Assembly (NCBI RefSeq): GCF_027111275.1
Contig: NZ_CP114286.1
Location: 3,038,001-3,102,000, forward strand
Direction: 5' to 3'
From: Flavobacterium luteolum
GTDB lineage: Bacteria > Bacteroidota > Bacteroidia > Flavobacteriales > Flavobacteriaceae
DNA length: 64,000 nucleotides
Below are positions 1 to 8,121 of this stretch, piece by piece. The notes under the pieces were generated by a model. The model did not search any database, had not been told where the DNA came from, and saw nothing but the letters and a program-made list of their open reading frames with translations. Every line of letters begins with the position of its first letter. The stretch's first letter is position 1. Made by a program: the position numbers and the translations under genes.

Positions 1-1049
1 ATTTCTTCGATAACGCTGTCGTCTTCCTCTTCTTCAACCGAATTTAAAATAGGCTCTTCTATAATAGGTTCAGCTTTTATTTCCTCAGCTTTTGCAGATT
101 GTTCAGTAGTTGCGGCTTCTGATTCTTTGATCGAACTTAAAATAGAATTTTCAATACGATCAAATTTATGCTCTTCAATTGTAATTATAGATTCAGGTTC
201 AGTTATAGAAGGAGTTTCAGAAACTTTAATAGAACTTAAAATAGAGTTTTCAATACGGTCTATTTTAGGTTCTTCTGTTATTATCGTTTCTTCTTCTATT
301 TCTTCTTCTGATAAGATTTCATTTTCTTCCTCAATATTTGAGACTGAATCAACAGCATCAATTTTATTTTCTGTTTCGATTACTGGTTTTTCAAAACTAA
401 CGGAATGCGCTTCTTTAATAGCAAGAAAAATAGACGGATCTATTTCTGGAAGTTTTTTTGGCTCTTCTATTATTATTGGTTTTTCAAAAGTAATAGAATG
501 TGCTTCTTTTATAGCCAGAAAAATAGAAGGGTCAATTTCAGGAACTTTTTTAGGTTCTTCAATAATGACAGGTTCTTCCGCTTTTACTGGTTCCTGCGTT
601 TTAATTGGCTCTTCGATTTTTGTAAATGAAGGAGTTTCTATAGTAGAAATTGGAGTTTCTTTTATTATTTCAGAAACAGCTTGTTCTTCAATGTCTGTTT
701 TTATTTCAATAGCTTTCTGAATTTGTTCAGGCGAAATGATTTCACTGTCAAAAACAGTGATTTCAAGAAGATCTCTCAGTTTTTGCTCGTAGAAATCATT
801 CTGAATAGAAGTGAAAGCTTCAGAAGTAATAAAATCAAATAGAACAGAACGATCAGCAGTATGCGCTGCTGTTACCTTTAAAGCATAATTATACTTAAAA
901 CTGTTTTGATTGTAAAGTCCTTTTAATCGCAATGCGCGTGCACTTTGAAAATACGGAAATTCATTCAAAACACTGCCTAATGCATCCGCCTGCTTTTCAG
1001 TAATAGCATCGGGTTTGTTCATTAAGTAGGTATAATCGCTAACGTTCAT
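1..1049 (-). CDS. Acidic repeat-rich hypothetical protein (3' end outside window)
   Basis: An open frame runs from an ATG at 1049 to the left window edge, so the C-terminus is missing. The first ~130 residues form an ordinary soluble-looking domain starting MNVSDYTYLMNKPDAI. The rest is low-complexity and very rich in Glu, Ile and Pro. It contains two copies of a module with the core PEIDPSIFLAIKEAHS and two of a module with the core DRIENSILSSIK. It is the last visible gene of a minus-strand run downstream of lptE and the sigma-54 regulator. In flavobacteria a protein of this kind commonly sits between lptE and secG/groES; that is remembered synteny and is not visible here. Function unknown; the Glu-rich repeats suggest a disordered linker or adaptor. 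Confidence 0.75.
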   Translation of the reverse strand, partial: MNVSDYTYLMNKPDAITEKQADALGSVLNEFPYFQSARALRLKGLYNQNSFKYNYALKVTAAHTADRSVLFDFITSEAFTSIQNDFYEQKLRDLLEITVFDSEIISPEQIQKAIEIKTDIEEQAVSEIIKETPISTIETPSFTKIEEPIKTQEPVKAEEPVIIEEPKKVPEIDPSIFLAIKEAHSITFEKPIIIEEPKKLPEIDPSIFLAIKEAHSVSFEKPVIETENKIDAVDSVSNIEEENEILSEEEIEEETIITEEPKIDRIENSILSSIKVSETPSITEPESIITIEEHKFDRIENSILSSIKESEAATTEQSAKAEEIKAEPIIEEPILNSVEEEEDDSVIEE

Positions 1050-1077
1050 TCTTTATTTTTGGTTTAATCGGTTAATT

Positions 1078-1126
1078 GTTTAATCGTTTATTCGTTTTGT
1101 TTGTTTTATCGATTAAACGATTAAAC
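1078..1126. repeat. Imperfect inverted repeat between lptE and the downstream gene
   Basis: A 17-nt arm at 1078-1094 (GTTTAATCGTTTATTCG) pairs with 1110-1126 (CGATTAAACGATTAAAC) with one mismatch. Each arm is itself a near direct repeat of GTTTAATCG. There is no strong T-run, so this may be an mRNA-stabilising or attenuating hairpin rather than a terminator. Confidence 0.6.
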
Positions 1127-1138
1127 AAACAGGCAAAA

Positions 1139-1642
1139 CTACCATTTTGCTAATGACTCATTAAAGATATCTTGTGTAATTCTTTCAAAAATAACTCTAA
1201 TTGCTTCACTTAAAACAGATCCTGTTGGTAAGTCTCTTCCTGGGAAATCATAATAGAATTCAAAAGATTTCTCAAAATCATCTGTTTCTTTCTTTTTATT
1301 CATAAAACGAACATTAACACGAATCGATAAACGGTTTTGAGCAGCTTGCTGATCGGCAGTTGCTGTCATTGGAGTAATTCTGTAATCTGTAATTTCTCCT
1401 TCATAAACCAAATCACCTCCATTACTGACTAAATTTAAATTGGTTTGATTCATAATCAAATCCTGCAAAGCCAAGGTAAAAGTTCTATCGATTCCAGGTT
1501 CAATTAAATCGGCATTATTTTGAAAGAAGTTAACTTGAAATGTTTTAGCATCGATTTTTCCAGTTCCTGTAAAGTTATAAACAGAACAGCCACTCAACAT
1601 AAAAAGGCTTAAAAGTGCAAAAAGAGAATATATTTTTTTCAT
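1139..1642 (-). CDS. lptE: LptE family LPS-assembly lipoprotein
   Basis: A 167-residue protein with a lipoprotein signal peptide (MKKIYSLFALLSLFMLSGCS, lipobox LSGC with Cys19). The body matches the Bacteroidota LptE pattern: SVYNFTGTGKID near the N-terminus, a central segment on open-ended strands, and an ERITQDIFNESLAKW end. LptE plugs the LptD barrel in the outer membrane and helps insert lipopolysaccharide. It lies about 90 nt downstream of the sigma-54 regulator and about 90 nt upstream of the acidic repeat protein, probably in one transcript. The family call is confident; the function is inferred from the family. Confidence 0.85.
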   Translation of the reverse strand: MKKIYSLFALLSLFMLSGCSVYNFTGTGKIDAKTFQVNFFQNNADLIEPGIDRTFTLALQDLIMNQTNLNLVSNGGDLVYEGEITDYRITPMTATADQQAAQNRLSIRVNVRFMNKKKETDDFEKSFEFYYDFPGRDLPTGSVLSEAIRVIFERITQDIFNESLAKW

Positions 1643-1732
1643 AATGTATATTAGTCAAATTCCAATATTTTGAAATTCCAAATTTCGCCAAATATACTAA
1701 TTTGGGATTTGGAATTTAAAAATGGAGATTTA

Positions 1733-2992
1733 TTATAGGTCGAATTGCTTGATTTTACGATATAAAGTTCTTTCGGAAATACCAAGTTCATCTGCCGCAG
1801 CTTTACGTTTTCCTTTGTTTTTTTCTAATGATTTTTTGATCATTTCAATTTCCTTTTGCTCTAAACGTAAAACTTCTTCTTCCTCGATAGTTTCAGCAAA
1901 CAAGTAATTGTCATCTTGCATCTGATAATTATCTTCACGTACAGCAGGAGTTGTCATAACAGCGGTTCTTGGTTCTTCCTCAAAATCAATTTCGCTGTCA
2001 TTCTGCTGATTTCCGTATATTTTCTGAATCAGATTCGGATTGATATCCTGTACTTTAGAAGTTCCGTTTTTCATTAACTCCAAAGTCAGTTTTTTCAAAT
2101 CGTTCAAATCGCTTCTCATATCAAAAAGCACTTTGTATAAGATGTCTCTTTCCGTACTGAAATCGCTTTCTTTTTTGCTGTCATTAATAACAGAAGGTAA
2201 ATTGCTTCCTTCAGCAGGCAAGTACGATTGTAAAGTAGCAAGACTGATATCTCGATTCGTTTCTAAAACAGAAATCTGCTCAGCGACATTTCGCAATTGA
2301 CGAATGTTTCCACTCCATCTGAATTTTTGTAAAAGCTGAACAGCATCATCGTCCAATCTTAAAGGCGGCATTTTATATTTATGGGCAAAATCGGCCACAA
2401 ATTTTCTGAACAACAAATGAATATCGTCCTTTCTTTCTCTTAAAGGAGGTAAAGTAATTTCTACAGTGCTTAAACGGTAGTACAAATCTTCACGAAATTT
2501 ACCTTTTTCAATAGCATTAAATAAGTTCACATTGGTTGCTGCAACAATACGAACATTTGTTTTTTGAACCTGAGAGGAACCTACTTTTATAAATTCACCA
2601 TTTTCAAGTACACGAAGTAATCTTACTTGAGTAGTCAGTGGCAATTCACCAACTTCATCGAGAAAAATTGTTCCGCCATCGGCCACTTCAAAATAACCTT
2701 CACGAGTACTTGTTGCACCTGTAAATGCACCTTTTTCGTGACCAAAAAGTTCACTGTCAATAGTTCCCTCAGGAATTGCACCGCAGTTTACGGCAATATA
2801 TTTACCATGCTTTCTGTGTGAAAGCGAATGTATAATTCTTGGAATATTTTCTTTACCAACGCCACTTTCCCCAGTTACCATAACCGAAATATCAGTTGGA
2901 GCAACCTGAATGGCTTTTTCAATGGCACGATTTAATTTCGGATCATTTCCAATAATCTCAAATCGCTGTTTTATTGCTTGAACTGTTTCCAT
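1733..2992 (-). CDS. Sigma-54-dependent transcriptional activator without receiver domain
   Basis: A 419-residue AAA+ enhancer-binding protein. Walker A is GESGVGKE at residues 41-48, the sigma-54 contact loop GAFTGA is at 88-93, and Walker B with switch residues (GGTIFLDEVGEL) is at 106-117. An arginine-finger and sensor region follows, then a 100-residue linker and a Fis-type helix-turn-helix at about 380-419. The AAA+ domain starts almost at residue 1, so there is no N-terminal sensory or phospho-receiver domain; activity must be controlled by level or partner proteins. The intact GAFTGA indicates true RpoN activation. Its own promoter would lie in 2993-3070. Confidence 0.92.
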   Translation of the reverse strand: METVQAIKQRFEIIGNDPKLNRAIEKAIQVAPTDISVMVTGESGVGKENIPRIIHSLSHRKHGKYIAVNCGAIPEGTIDSELFGHEKGAFTGATSTREGYFEVADGGTIFLDEVGELPLTTQVRLLRVLENGEFIKVGSSQVQKTNVRIVAATNVNLFNAIEKGKFREDLYYRLSTVEITLPPLRERKDDIHLLFRKFVADFAHKYKMPPLRLDDDAVQLLQKFRWSGNIRQLRNVAEQISVLETNRDISLATLQSYLPAEGSNLPSVINDSKKESDFSTERDILYKVLFDMRSDLNDLKKLTLELMKNGTSKVQDINPNLIQKIYGNQQNDSEIDFEEEPRTAVMTTPAVREDNYQMQDDNYLFAETIEEEEVLRLEQKEIEMIKKSLEKNKGKRKAAADELGISERTLYRKIKQFDL

Positions 2993-3073
2993 ATCGATTT
3001 TGTTTCAAGTTTTTTTGTTTCAGGTTTCAAGTTTTAAGCTTTGACCTTAAACGCTAGGCTTATATTTTTTTTC

Positions 3074-3099
3074 TTTTTGCCACAGATTAAAGTGATTAA
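3074..3099 (+). repeat. Left inverted repeat flanking the GxxExxY gene
   Basis: A 26-nt sequence beginning TTTTTGCCACAGATTAAA. It matches the reverse complement of 3552-3577 at 24 of 26 positions. A second partial copy of the motif (AACACAGATTA) follows directly at 3098-3108. The two copies enclose exactly one gene. Confidence 0.75.
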
Positions 3100-3114
3100 C
3101 ACAGATTACCTAAA

Positions 3115-3489
3115 TTATAAAATATATCTTTTGTATTGTAGAGATTTTGTTTGAAAATTTACAAGCAATCCTACTTCTGAATCTGATAGTTTTATGTAAT
3201 TTAAAATCTGAGCAATATGTTCATTTGAAAATTCTTTTATTGCTTTCACCTCTAAAACAATGTCTTCATTAATAATGAAATCTGCATAAAATTTATGAGG
3301 TAAAATAATTCCTTTATATTCAATTGAATATTCTTTTTCTCTTTCGAAAGGAATATTATTTTGTTTAAATTCTAATTCTAAAGCGTCTTTGTAAACTACT
3401 TCTAACAAACCTGGTCCAAGATTTCTGTGAACTTCCATACAAATTCCAATAATCTTGTAAGTGTCGTTTTCTTTATAGTGTTGCATCAA
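3115..3489 (-). CDS. GxxExxY family protein (PD-(D/E)XK nuclease-like fold)
   Basis: A 124-residue protein carrying the defining GxxExxY motif (G27, E30, Y33 in GLLEVVY). The PD-(D/E)XK core follows: YADFII with D70, then IVLEVKA with E80 and K82. Full length for the family. Members are common, often multi-copy and sporadic in Bacteroidota; their role is unsettled, and a nuclease activity is predicted from the fold only. Here it sits between miaB and the sigma-54 regulator, enclosed by a pair of near-identical inverted repeats. That suggests it was inserted as a unit. Confidence 0.88.
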   Translation of the reverse strand: MMQHYKENDTYKIIGICMEVHRNLGPGLLEVVYKDALELEFKQNNIPFEREKEYSIEYKGIILPHKFYADFIINEDIVLEVKAIKEFSNEHIAQILNYIKLSDSEVGLLVNFQTKSLQYKRYIL

Positions 3490-3551
3490 TATTTATTTTA
3501 CCACAAATCTAAAAGAAATAAAGTAAGAAAAATAATTCAAAAAAAATCATT

Positions 3552-3577
3552 TTAATCCTTTTAATCTGTGGCAAAAA
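3552..3577 (-). repeat. Right inverted repeat flanking the GxxExxY gene
   Basis: Read on the minus strand this begins TTTTTGCCACAGATTAAA and differs from the left copy (3074-3099) at two positions. It ends 2 nt from the miaB stop codon at 3580-3582. Confidence 0.75.
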
Positions 3578-3579
3578 AA

Positions 3580-5025
3580 TTAATTCATGCTACTAAGCCC
3601 AACCGCTTCACCTTTTAAAGTTCCCGAAGTACAGCTTGTGATTTTTACGTTTACGAAATCTCCAATTTTATAATTCTCTTTTGGGAAAACCACTGTAATA
3701 CTCTGAGAATTTCTTCCAGAAAATTCATCTTTAGATTTTTTAGAAACTTTCTCTACCAAAACTTCAACTGTTTTTCCAACAAACTCTTCGCTTCTAAACC
3801 AAGCGTGTTTTTGTTGTAAATCAACAATTTCTTGTAATCTTCTGGCTTTGGTTTCTTCCTCAACATCATCCTTCATTTTTCTTCCAGCCAAAGTTCCAGG
3901 GCGTTCAGAATACGAATACATATAACCGAAATTATATTTTACATATTCCATCAAGCTCATTGTATCTTGGTGGTCTTCTTCAGTTTCTGTTGGAAAACCA
4001 GCAATCATATCTTGCGAAATCGAAGCATCAGGAATAATCGCCTTAATTTTATCAATCAAAGCCATATATTCTTCACGAGAATGCAGACGATTCATTTCTT
4101 TCAAAATTCGGTTACTTCCAGACTGAACTGGTAAGTGAATATGTTTGCAGATGTTTGGATATTTCGCAATAACATGAAGAATACTCTCATGCATATCCTG
4201 CGGATTTGAAGTCGAAAATCGAATACGCATTTTAGGAAAACCAACAGCAACCATTTCTAACAATTGATCAAAATCGACCGCAGTTGCTTTTTGCATTTCA
4301 GAAGCATTTACAAAATCTTTTTTCAATCCACCACCGTACCAAAGGTAACTGTCAACGTTTTGTCCTAAAAGTGTGATTTCTTTAAAGCCTTTTTCCCAAA
4401 GATCTTTAATTTCATTCATAATACTTTGCGGCTCACGGCTACGTTCACGGCCACGTGTAAAAGGCACAACGCAGAACGTACACATATTATCACATCCGCG
4501 AGTGATCGAAACCAAAGCAGTAATTCCGTTGCTCATTAAACGAACAGGCGAAATATCTCCGTAAGTCTCTTCTTTTGATAAAATTACATTAATGGCGTCA
4601 CGTCCTTCTTCAACTTCAGCCAATAAATTCGGAAGATCTTTATAAGCATCTGGGCCAACCACAAGATCAACTATTTTCTCTTCTTCCAAAAACTGACTTT
4701 TCAAACGCTCAGCCATACAGCCCAAAACGCCCACTTTCATTTTCGGATTAGTACGCTTTACTGCATTATATTTCTCTAAACGCTTGCGAATAGTTTGTTC
4801 TGCTTTATCGCGAATAGAGCAAGTGTTTACCAAAACCAAATCGGCTTCTTCAAGAACTGAAGTTGTGTTATATCCTCCGTCAGACAAAATGGAAGCTACG
4901 ACTTCACTGTCCGAAAAATTCATCGCACAGCCGTAACTCTCTATAAATAGCTTTTTAGTATTCTCAGGTTTATTTTCCAAAACAAGACTTTCGCCTTGTT
5001 TGCTTTCTTCAATAATCTTTTCCAT
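3580..5025 (-). CDS. miaB: tRNA-2-methylthio-N6-dimethylallyladenosine synthase
   Basis: A 481-residue methylthiotransferase. The N-terminal UPF0004 domain carries its three cluster cysteines (C33 in YGCAMN, C69 in NTCSIRD, C103 in LGCMAER). The radical-SAM motif CDNMCTFC gives C178, C182 and C185. A C-terminal TRAM domain ends the protein. The enzyme adds a methylthio group to i6A37 of tRNAs reading UNN codons, using two [4Fe-4S] clusters. YGCAMN together with the RGRERSREP region separates MiaB from MtaB and RimO. The ATG at 5025 lies about 11 nt from the start site predicted by the promoter at 5043-5075. Confidence 0.95.
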   Translation of the reverse strand: MEKIIEESKQGESLVLENKPENTKKLFIESYGCAMNFSDSEVVASILSDGGYNTTSVLEEADLVLVNTCSIRDKAEQTIRKRLEKYNAVKRTNPKMKVGVLGCMAERLKSQFLEEEKIVDLVVGPDAYKDLPNLLAEVEEGRDAINVILSKEETYGDISPVRLMSNGITALVSITRGCDNMCTFCVVPFTRGRERSREPQSIMNEIKDLWEKGFKEITLLGQNVDSYLWYGGGLKKDFVNASEMQKATAVDFDQLLEMVAVGFPKMRIRFSTSNPQDMHESILHVIAKYPNICKHIHLPVQSGSNRILKEMNRLHSREEYMALIDKIKAIIPDASISQDMIAGFPTETEEDHQDTMSLMEYVKYNFGYMYSYSERPGTLAGRKMKDDVEEETKARRLQEIVDLQQKHAWFRSEEFVGKTVEVLVEKVSKKSKDEFSGRNSQSITVVFPKENYKIGDFVNVKITSCTSGTLKGEAVGLSSMN

Positions 5026-5042
5026 TGTAAAAATTCAAAGTG

Positions 5043-5075
5043 CAAAGATAGCGTAATTGAATCTAATATGACAAG
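5043..5075 (-). promoter_or_regulatory. Bacteroidota-type promoter of miaB
   Basis: On the minus strand a -33 element CTTG (5075-5072) and a perfect -7 element TATCTTTG (5050-5043) are separated by 21 nt. This fits the TTTG / TAnnTTTG consensus for the primary sigma factor of this phylum. The predicted transcript would have a leader of only about 10 nt. Confidence 0.55.
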
Positions 5076-5175
5076 ATGTCAGATAAAGAATTAACAATGT
5101 TTTGAGAAATGTTCAGAGCCAGTGTTTTGTGTGCTTTTAATGATAATTAGAAGCTATTTCCAGCTTTCCACTCCA

Positions 5176-5275
5176 TCCCGATAGCTATCGGGACATAAAA
5201 AAAGCAAAGTTTCTAATGTTGTAAAAAGAGCTTCCGCTGGTCGCTTTTTTAAAACAAGAAACTTTTGCTTTTTTT
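5176..5275. repeat. Palindrome plus imperfect hairpin in the miaB-topA gap
   Basis: A perfect 18-nt palindrome TCCCGATAGCTATCGGGA occupies 5176-5193. Just after it, 5197-5214 (AAAAAAAGCAAAGTTTCT) pairs with 5257-5275, with a single bulged base. A shorter inner pairing of A-rich and T-rich tracts surrounds TTCCGCTGG. Together they form a compact structured element in a 560-nt divergent intergenic region. No gene is visible in the rest of that gap. Confidence 0.6.
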
Positions 5276-5560
5276 ATTCCGGGCTTTCCGCTATAATCTG
5301 GGCTAGGAAATTCGATTTCAAAAGAAAACTTTACTAAAGTAAGTTGTAAATTGAATCAGAGATTTTAAGAAATGTTTTTTACAATTTAAAATTTTAGCTC
5401 TGAAATCTAAAATTAAAAGGGATTTCTTGGTTAAAAATCACTAAAAGTTATACCTATATATATTATCGAGATTATTACAGATAAATCTGCAATTTTAAGT
5501 TTCATAATATCAAAATACCTCAAAAATGCATTCGTAAGGTTAATATTTAAAAAAAATAAA

Positions 5561-5568
5561 TACTTTTG
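5561..5568 (+). promoter_or_regulatory. -7 element of topA
   Basis: TACTTTTG matches the TAnnTTTG consensus and lies 18 nt before the ATG at 5587. The -33 position is not well conserved. Because this box overlaps the upstream TTG at 5566, that TTG cannot be the real start, and the ATG at 5587 is preferred. Confidence 0.45.
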
Positions 5569-5586
5569 TTGCAGAAAAATAGAGCA

Positions 5587-8115
5587 ATGGCAAAGAATTT
5601 AGTAATAGTGGAGTCACCTGCAAAGGCGAAAACGATCGAGAAATTTCTTGGGAGTGATTTTCAGGTGGAGTCAAGTTATGGACACATAGCGGACTTACCA
5701 TCAAAGGAAATAGGAGTAGATGTAGAAAATGGTTTTAAACCTAAATATGAAGTTTCTCCGGATAAAAAAGCCTTGGTAACGAAGCTGAAGTCACTTTCTA
5801 AAAATGCCGAAACGGTTTGGTTAGCATCCGATGAGGACCGCGAGGGAGAGGCTATTTCATGGCACTTGGCGGAAGAATTAAAGCTAGATAGAAAAAAGAC
5901 CAAACGAATTGTTTTTCATGAGATTACAAAATCTGCGATTCTCAAAGCAATCGATAATCCAAGAGAAATTGACTATAATTTAGTAAACGCACAACAAGCA
6001 CGTCGTGTTTTAGACCGTTTAGTGGGTTACGAATTATCTCCGGTTTTATGGAGAAAAATTAAAGGCGGACTTTCAGCTGGTCGTGTACAGTCGGTTTCTG
6101 TGCGTTTGATTGTTGAAAGAGAACGCGAAATACAAAGTTTCAATGCAGTTGCAACTTATTCTATTGTTGCAGAATTTGTAAACGAAGCAGGAAAAGCTTT
6201 CAAAGCAAAACTTCCAAAAAACTTCAATACTAAAAAAGAAGCCGAAGATTTCTTAAATCAAAACATCGGTTCTAAATATAAGGTAGCAGATTTAGAAACT
6301 AAACCTACCAAAAAATCTCCAACAGCACCTTTTACAACTTCTACGTTACAGCAGGAAGCAGCAAGAAAATTATACTTGCCAGTTGGAATTACCATGCAAT
6401 TAGCGCAGCGTTTATACGAAGCCGGACTTATTACTTATATGAGAACCGACTCGGTAAACCTTTCTAAAGAAGCAATGGATGCTGCACAAGCAGAAATCAT
6501 AAAATCGTACGGGAAAGAATTCTCTAAACCGAGAACTTTTGCAAATAAAAGTAAAGGAGCTCAAGAGGCGCACGAAGCAATTCGTCCGACAGATATGTCT
6601 CGTCACACCGTAAATATCGACCGTGACCAAGCTCGTTTATACGATTTGATCTGGAAAAGAACTTTGGCTTCGCAAATGAGCGATGCACAGTTGGAAAGAA
6701 CAAATGTAAAAATTGAAGCAGATAACCATAGTGAGATTTTTACAGCTTCTGGAGAAGTATTGCTTTTTGAAGGTTTCTTAAAAGTGTACTTAGAAGGACA
6801 TGATGATGATGAGGAAGAGCAAGAAGGAATGCTTCCAGCTTTAAAAGTAAATGAGAAACTGGCAAATAACTATATTACAGCTACTGAACGATATTCAAGA
6901 CCGCCTGCACGTTACACTGAGGCATCTCTAGTTAAAAAATTAGAGGAACTTGGAATCGGACGTCCGTCAACTTACGCACCAACAATTTCTACAATTATCA
7001 ATAGAAATTATGTTGAAAAAGGAACTCTTGAAGGCGTAGAGCGTAATTATACACAGCTTACTTTGCAAAATAGTAAGGTAGGAGAAAAAGTTCTAAAAGA
7101 AAACACAGGTTCAGATAAAGGAAAATTGGTTCCTACAGATATCGGAACGATTGTTACTGATTTCTTGGTAAAGAATTTCGGAAACATTCTAGATTATAAT
7201 TTTACTGCAAAAGTTGAGCAAGACTTTGATGAAATTGCCGAAGGAAATATTGACTGGGCAAAAATGATGCAGGATTTCTACAACAAATTTCACCCAAATG
7301 TAAAGGAAGTTGAAGCAAATGCAGAACGTGAAAGTGGAGAAAGAATTTTAGGAAAAGATGCAGATGGAAGACAGGTTTCTGTTCGTTTAGGAAAATTTGG
7401 ACCAATGGCGCAAATTGGAGAAGCAGACGATGAAGATAAGAAGTTTGCTAGTTTAATGGCGGACCAGAATATTGGAAATATTACACTTGAAGAAGCTCTG
7501 AATTTGTTCTTGCTTCCAAAAAGTTTAGGAGAATATAAAGGAGAAGAAGTTGAAGTAAACAATGGCCGTTATGGACCTTATGTTCGTCATGGAAGTGTTT
7601 TTATATCATTACCAAGAGGAGAAGATCCGCTTAATGTTTCTAAAGAAAGAGCTCAGGAATTAATTGACGAAAAAGCACTTGCTGATGCGCCAATTGCGGT
7701 TTACAAAGGCGAAGCTGTTCAAAAAGGAGTGGGACGTTTTGGACCATTCATTAAATGGAACGGACTTTTTGTAAATGTGAGCAAGAAATACAATTTTGAT
7801 AATCTTTCTCAAGCTGATGTTGAAGAATTGATTGAAGATAAACTTCAGAAAAACATTGATAAAGTTATTCATAACTGGGAAGAAGAAGGAATTGTAGTAG
7901 AGAAAGCCCGTTGGGGACGTTCTGTGATTCTGAAAGGTAAAGTCAAAATTGAATTAAGCAAAGATGTTGATGCAACAAAATTAACTCTGGCTCAAGTTCA
8001 AGAAATGATTGCTGCTAAAGCACCTGCAAAAAAAGCGCCTGCAAAGAAAACTGCGGCTAAAACAACAACAGCTAAAAAAGCCCCGGCTAAAAAAACAACT
8101 GCTAAAAAGAAATAA
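5587..8115 (+). CDS. topA: DNA topoisomerase I
   Basis: An 842-residue type IA topoisomerase that relaxes negative supercoils. The Toprim domain opens with MAKNLVIVESPAKAKTIE, and its acidic motif ASDEDREGEAI follows. The catalytic tyrosine is Y284 in YMRTDS. The C-terminal part carries several short topoisomerase C-terminal repeats (GRYGPYVRHG, GRFGPFIKW type) in place of classical four-Cys zinc ribbons. It ends in a Lys/Ala/Pro-rich basic tail from about residue 805, typical of the phylum, likely for DNA binding. The in-frame TTG at 5566 is rejected as start because it overlaps the predicted -7 box. The next gene starts 6 nt after the stop, so the two are co-transcribed. Confidence 0.96.
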   Translation: MAKNLVIVESPAKAKTIEKFLGSDFQVESSYGHIADLPSKEIGVDVENGFKPKYEVSPDKKALVTKLKSLSKNAETVWLASDEDREGEAISWHLAEELKLDRKKTKRIVFHEITKSAILKAIDNPREIDYNLVNAQQARRVLDRLVGYELSPVLWRKIKGGLSAGRVQSVSVRLIVEREREIQSFNAVATYSIVAEFVNEAGKAFKAKLPKNFNTKKEAEDFLNQNIGSKYKVADLETKPTKKSPTAPFTTSTLQQEAARKLYLPVGITMQLAQRLYEAGLITYMRTDSVNLSKEAMDAAQAEIIKSYGKEFSKPRTFANKSKGAQEAHEAIRPTDMSRHTVNIDRDQARLYDLIWKRTLASQMSDAQLERTNVKIEADNHSEIFTASGEVLLFEGFLKVYLEGHDDDEEEQEGMLPALKVNEKLANNYITATERYSRPPARYTEASLVKKLEELGIGRPSTYAPTISTIINRNYVEKGTLEGVERNYTQLTLQNSKVGEKVLKENTGSDKGKLVPTDIGTIVTDFLVKNFGNILDYNFTAKVEQDFDEIAEGNIDWAKMMQDFYNKFHPNVKEVEANAERESGERILGKDADGRQVSVRLGKFGPMAQIGEADDEDKKFASLMADQNIGNITLEEALNLFLLPKSLGEYKGEEVEVNNGRYGPYVRHGSVFISLPRGEDPLNVSKERAQELIDEKALADAPIAVYKGEAVQKGVGRFGPFIKWNGLFVNVSKKYNFDNLSQADVEELIEDKLQKNIDKVIHNWEEEGIVVEKARWGRSVILKGKVKIELSKDVDATKLTLAQVQEMIAAKAPAKKAPAKKTAAKTTTAKKAPAKKTTAKKK

Positions 8116-8121
8116 ATATAG

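Noticed and set aside
127..720. A 197-residue plus-strand frame rich in Ser and Ile
   Set aside because: It is antisense to the repeat-rich minus-strand frame from 1049. Its composition is the mirror of Glu/Ile codons, with no start signals.
5566..5586. Upstream TTG start for topA
   Set aside because: It overlaps the predicted -7 promoter element, and the ATG at 5587 gives the canonical MAKNLVIVESPAKA start.
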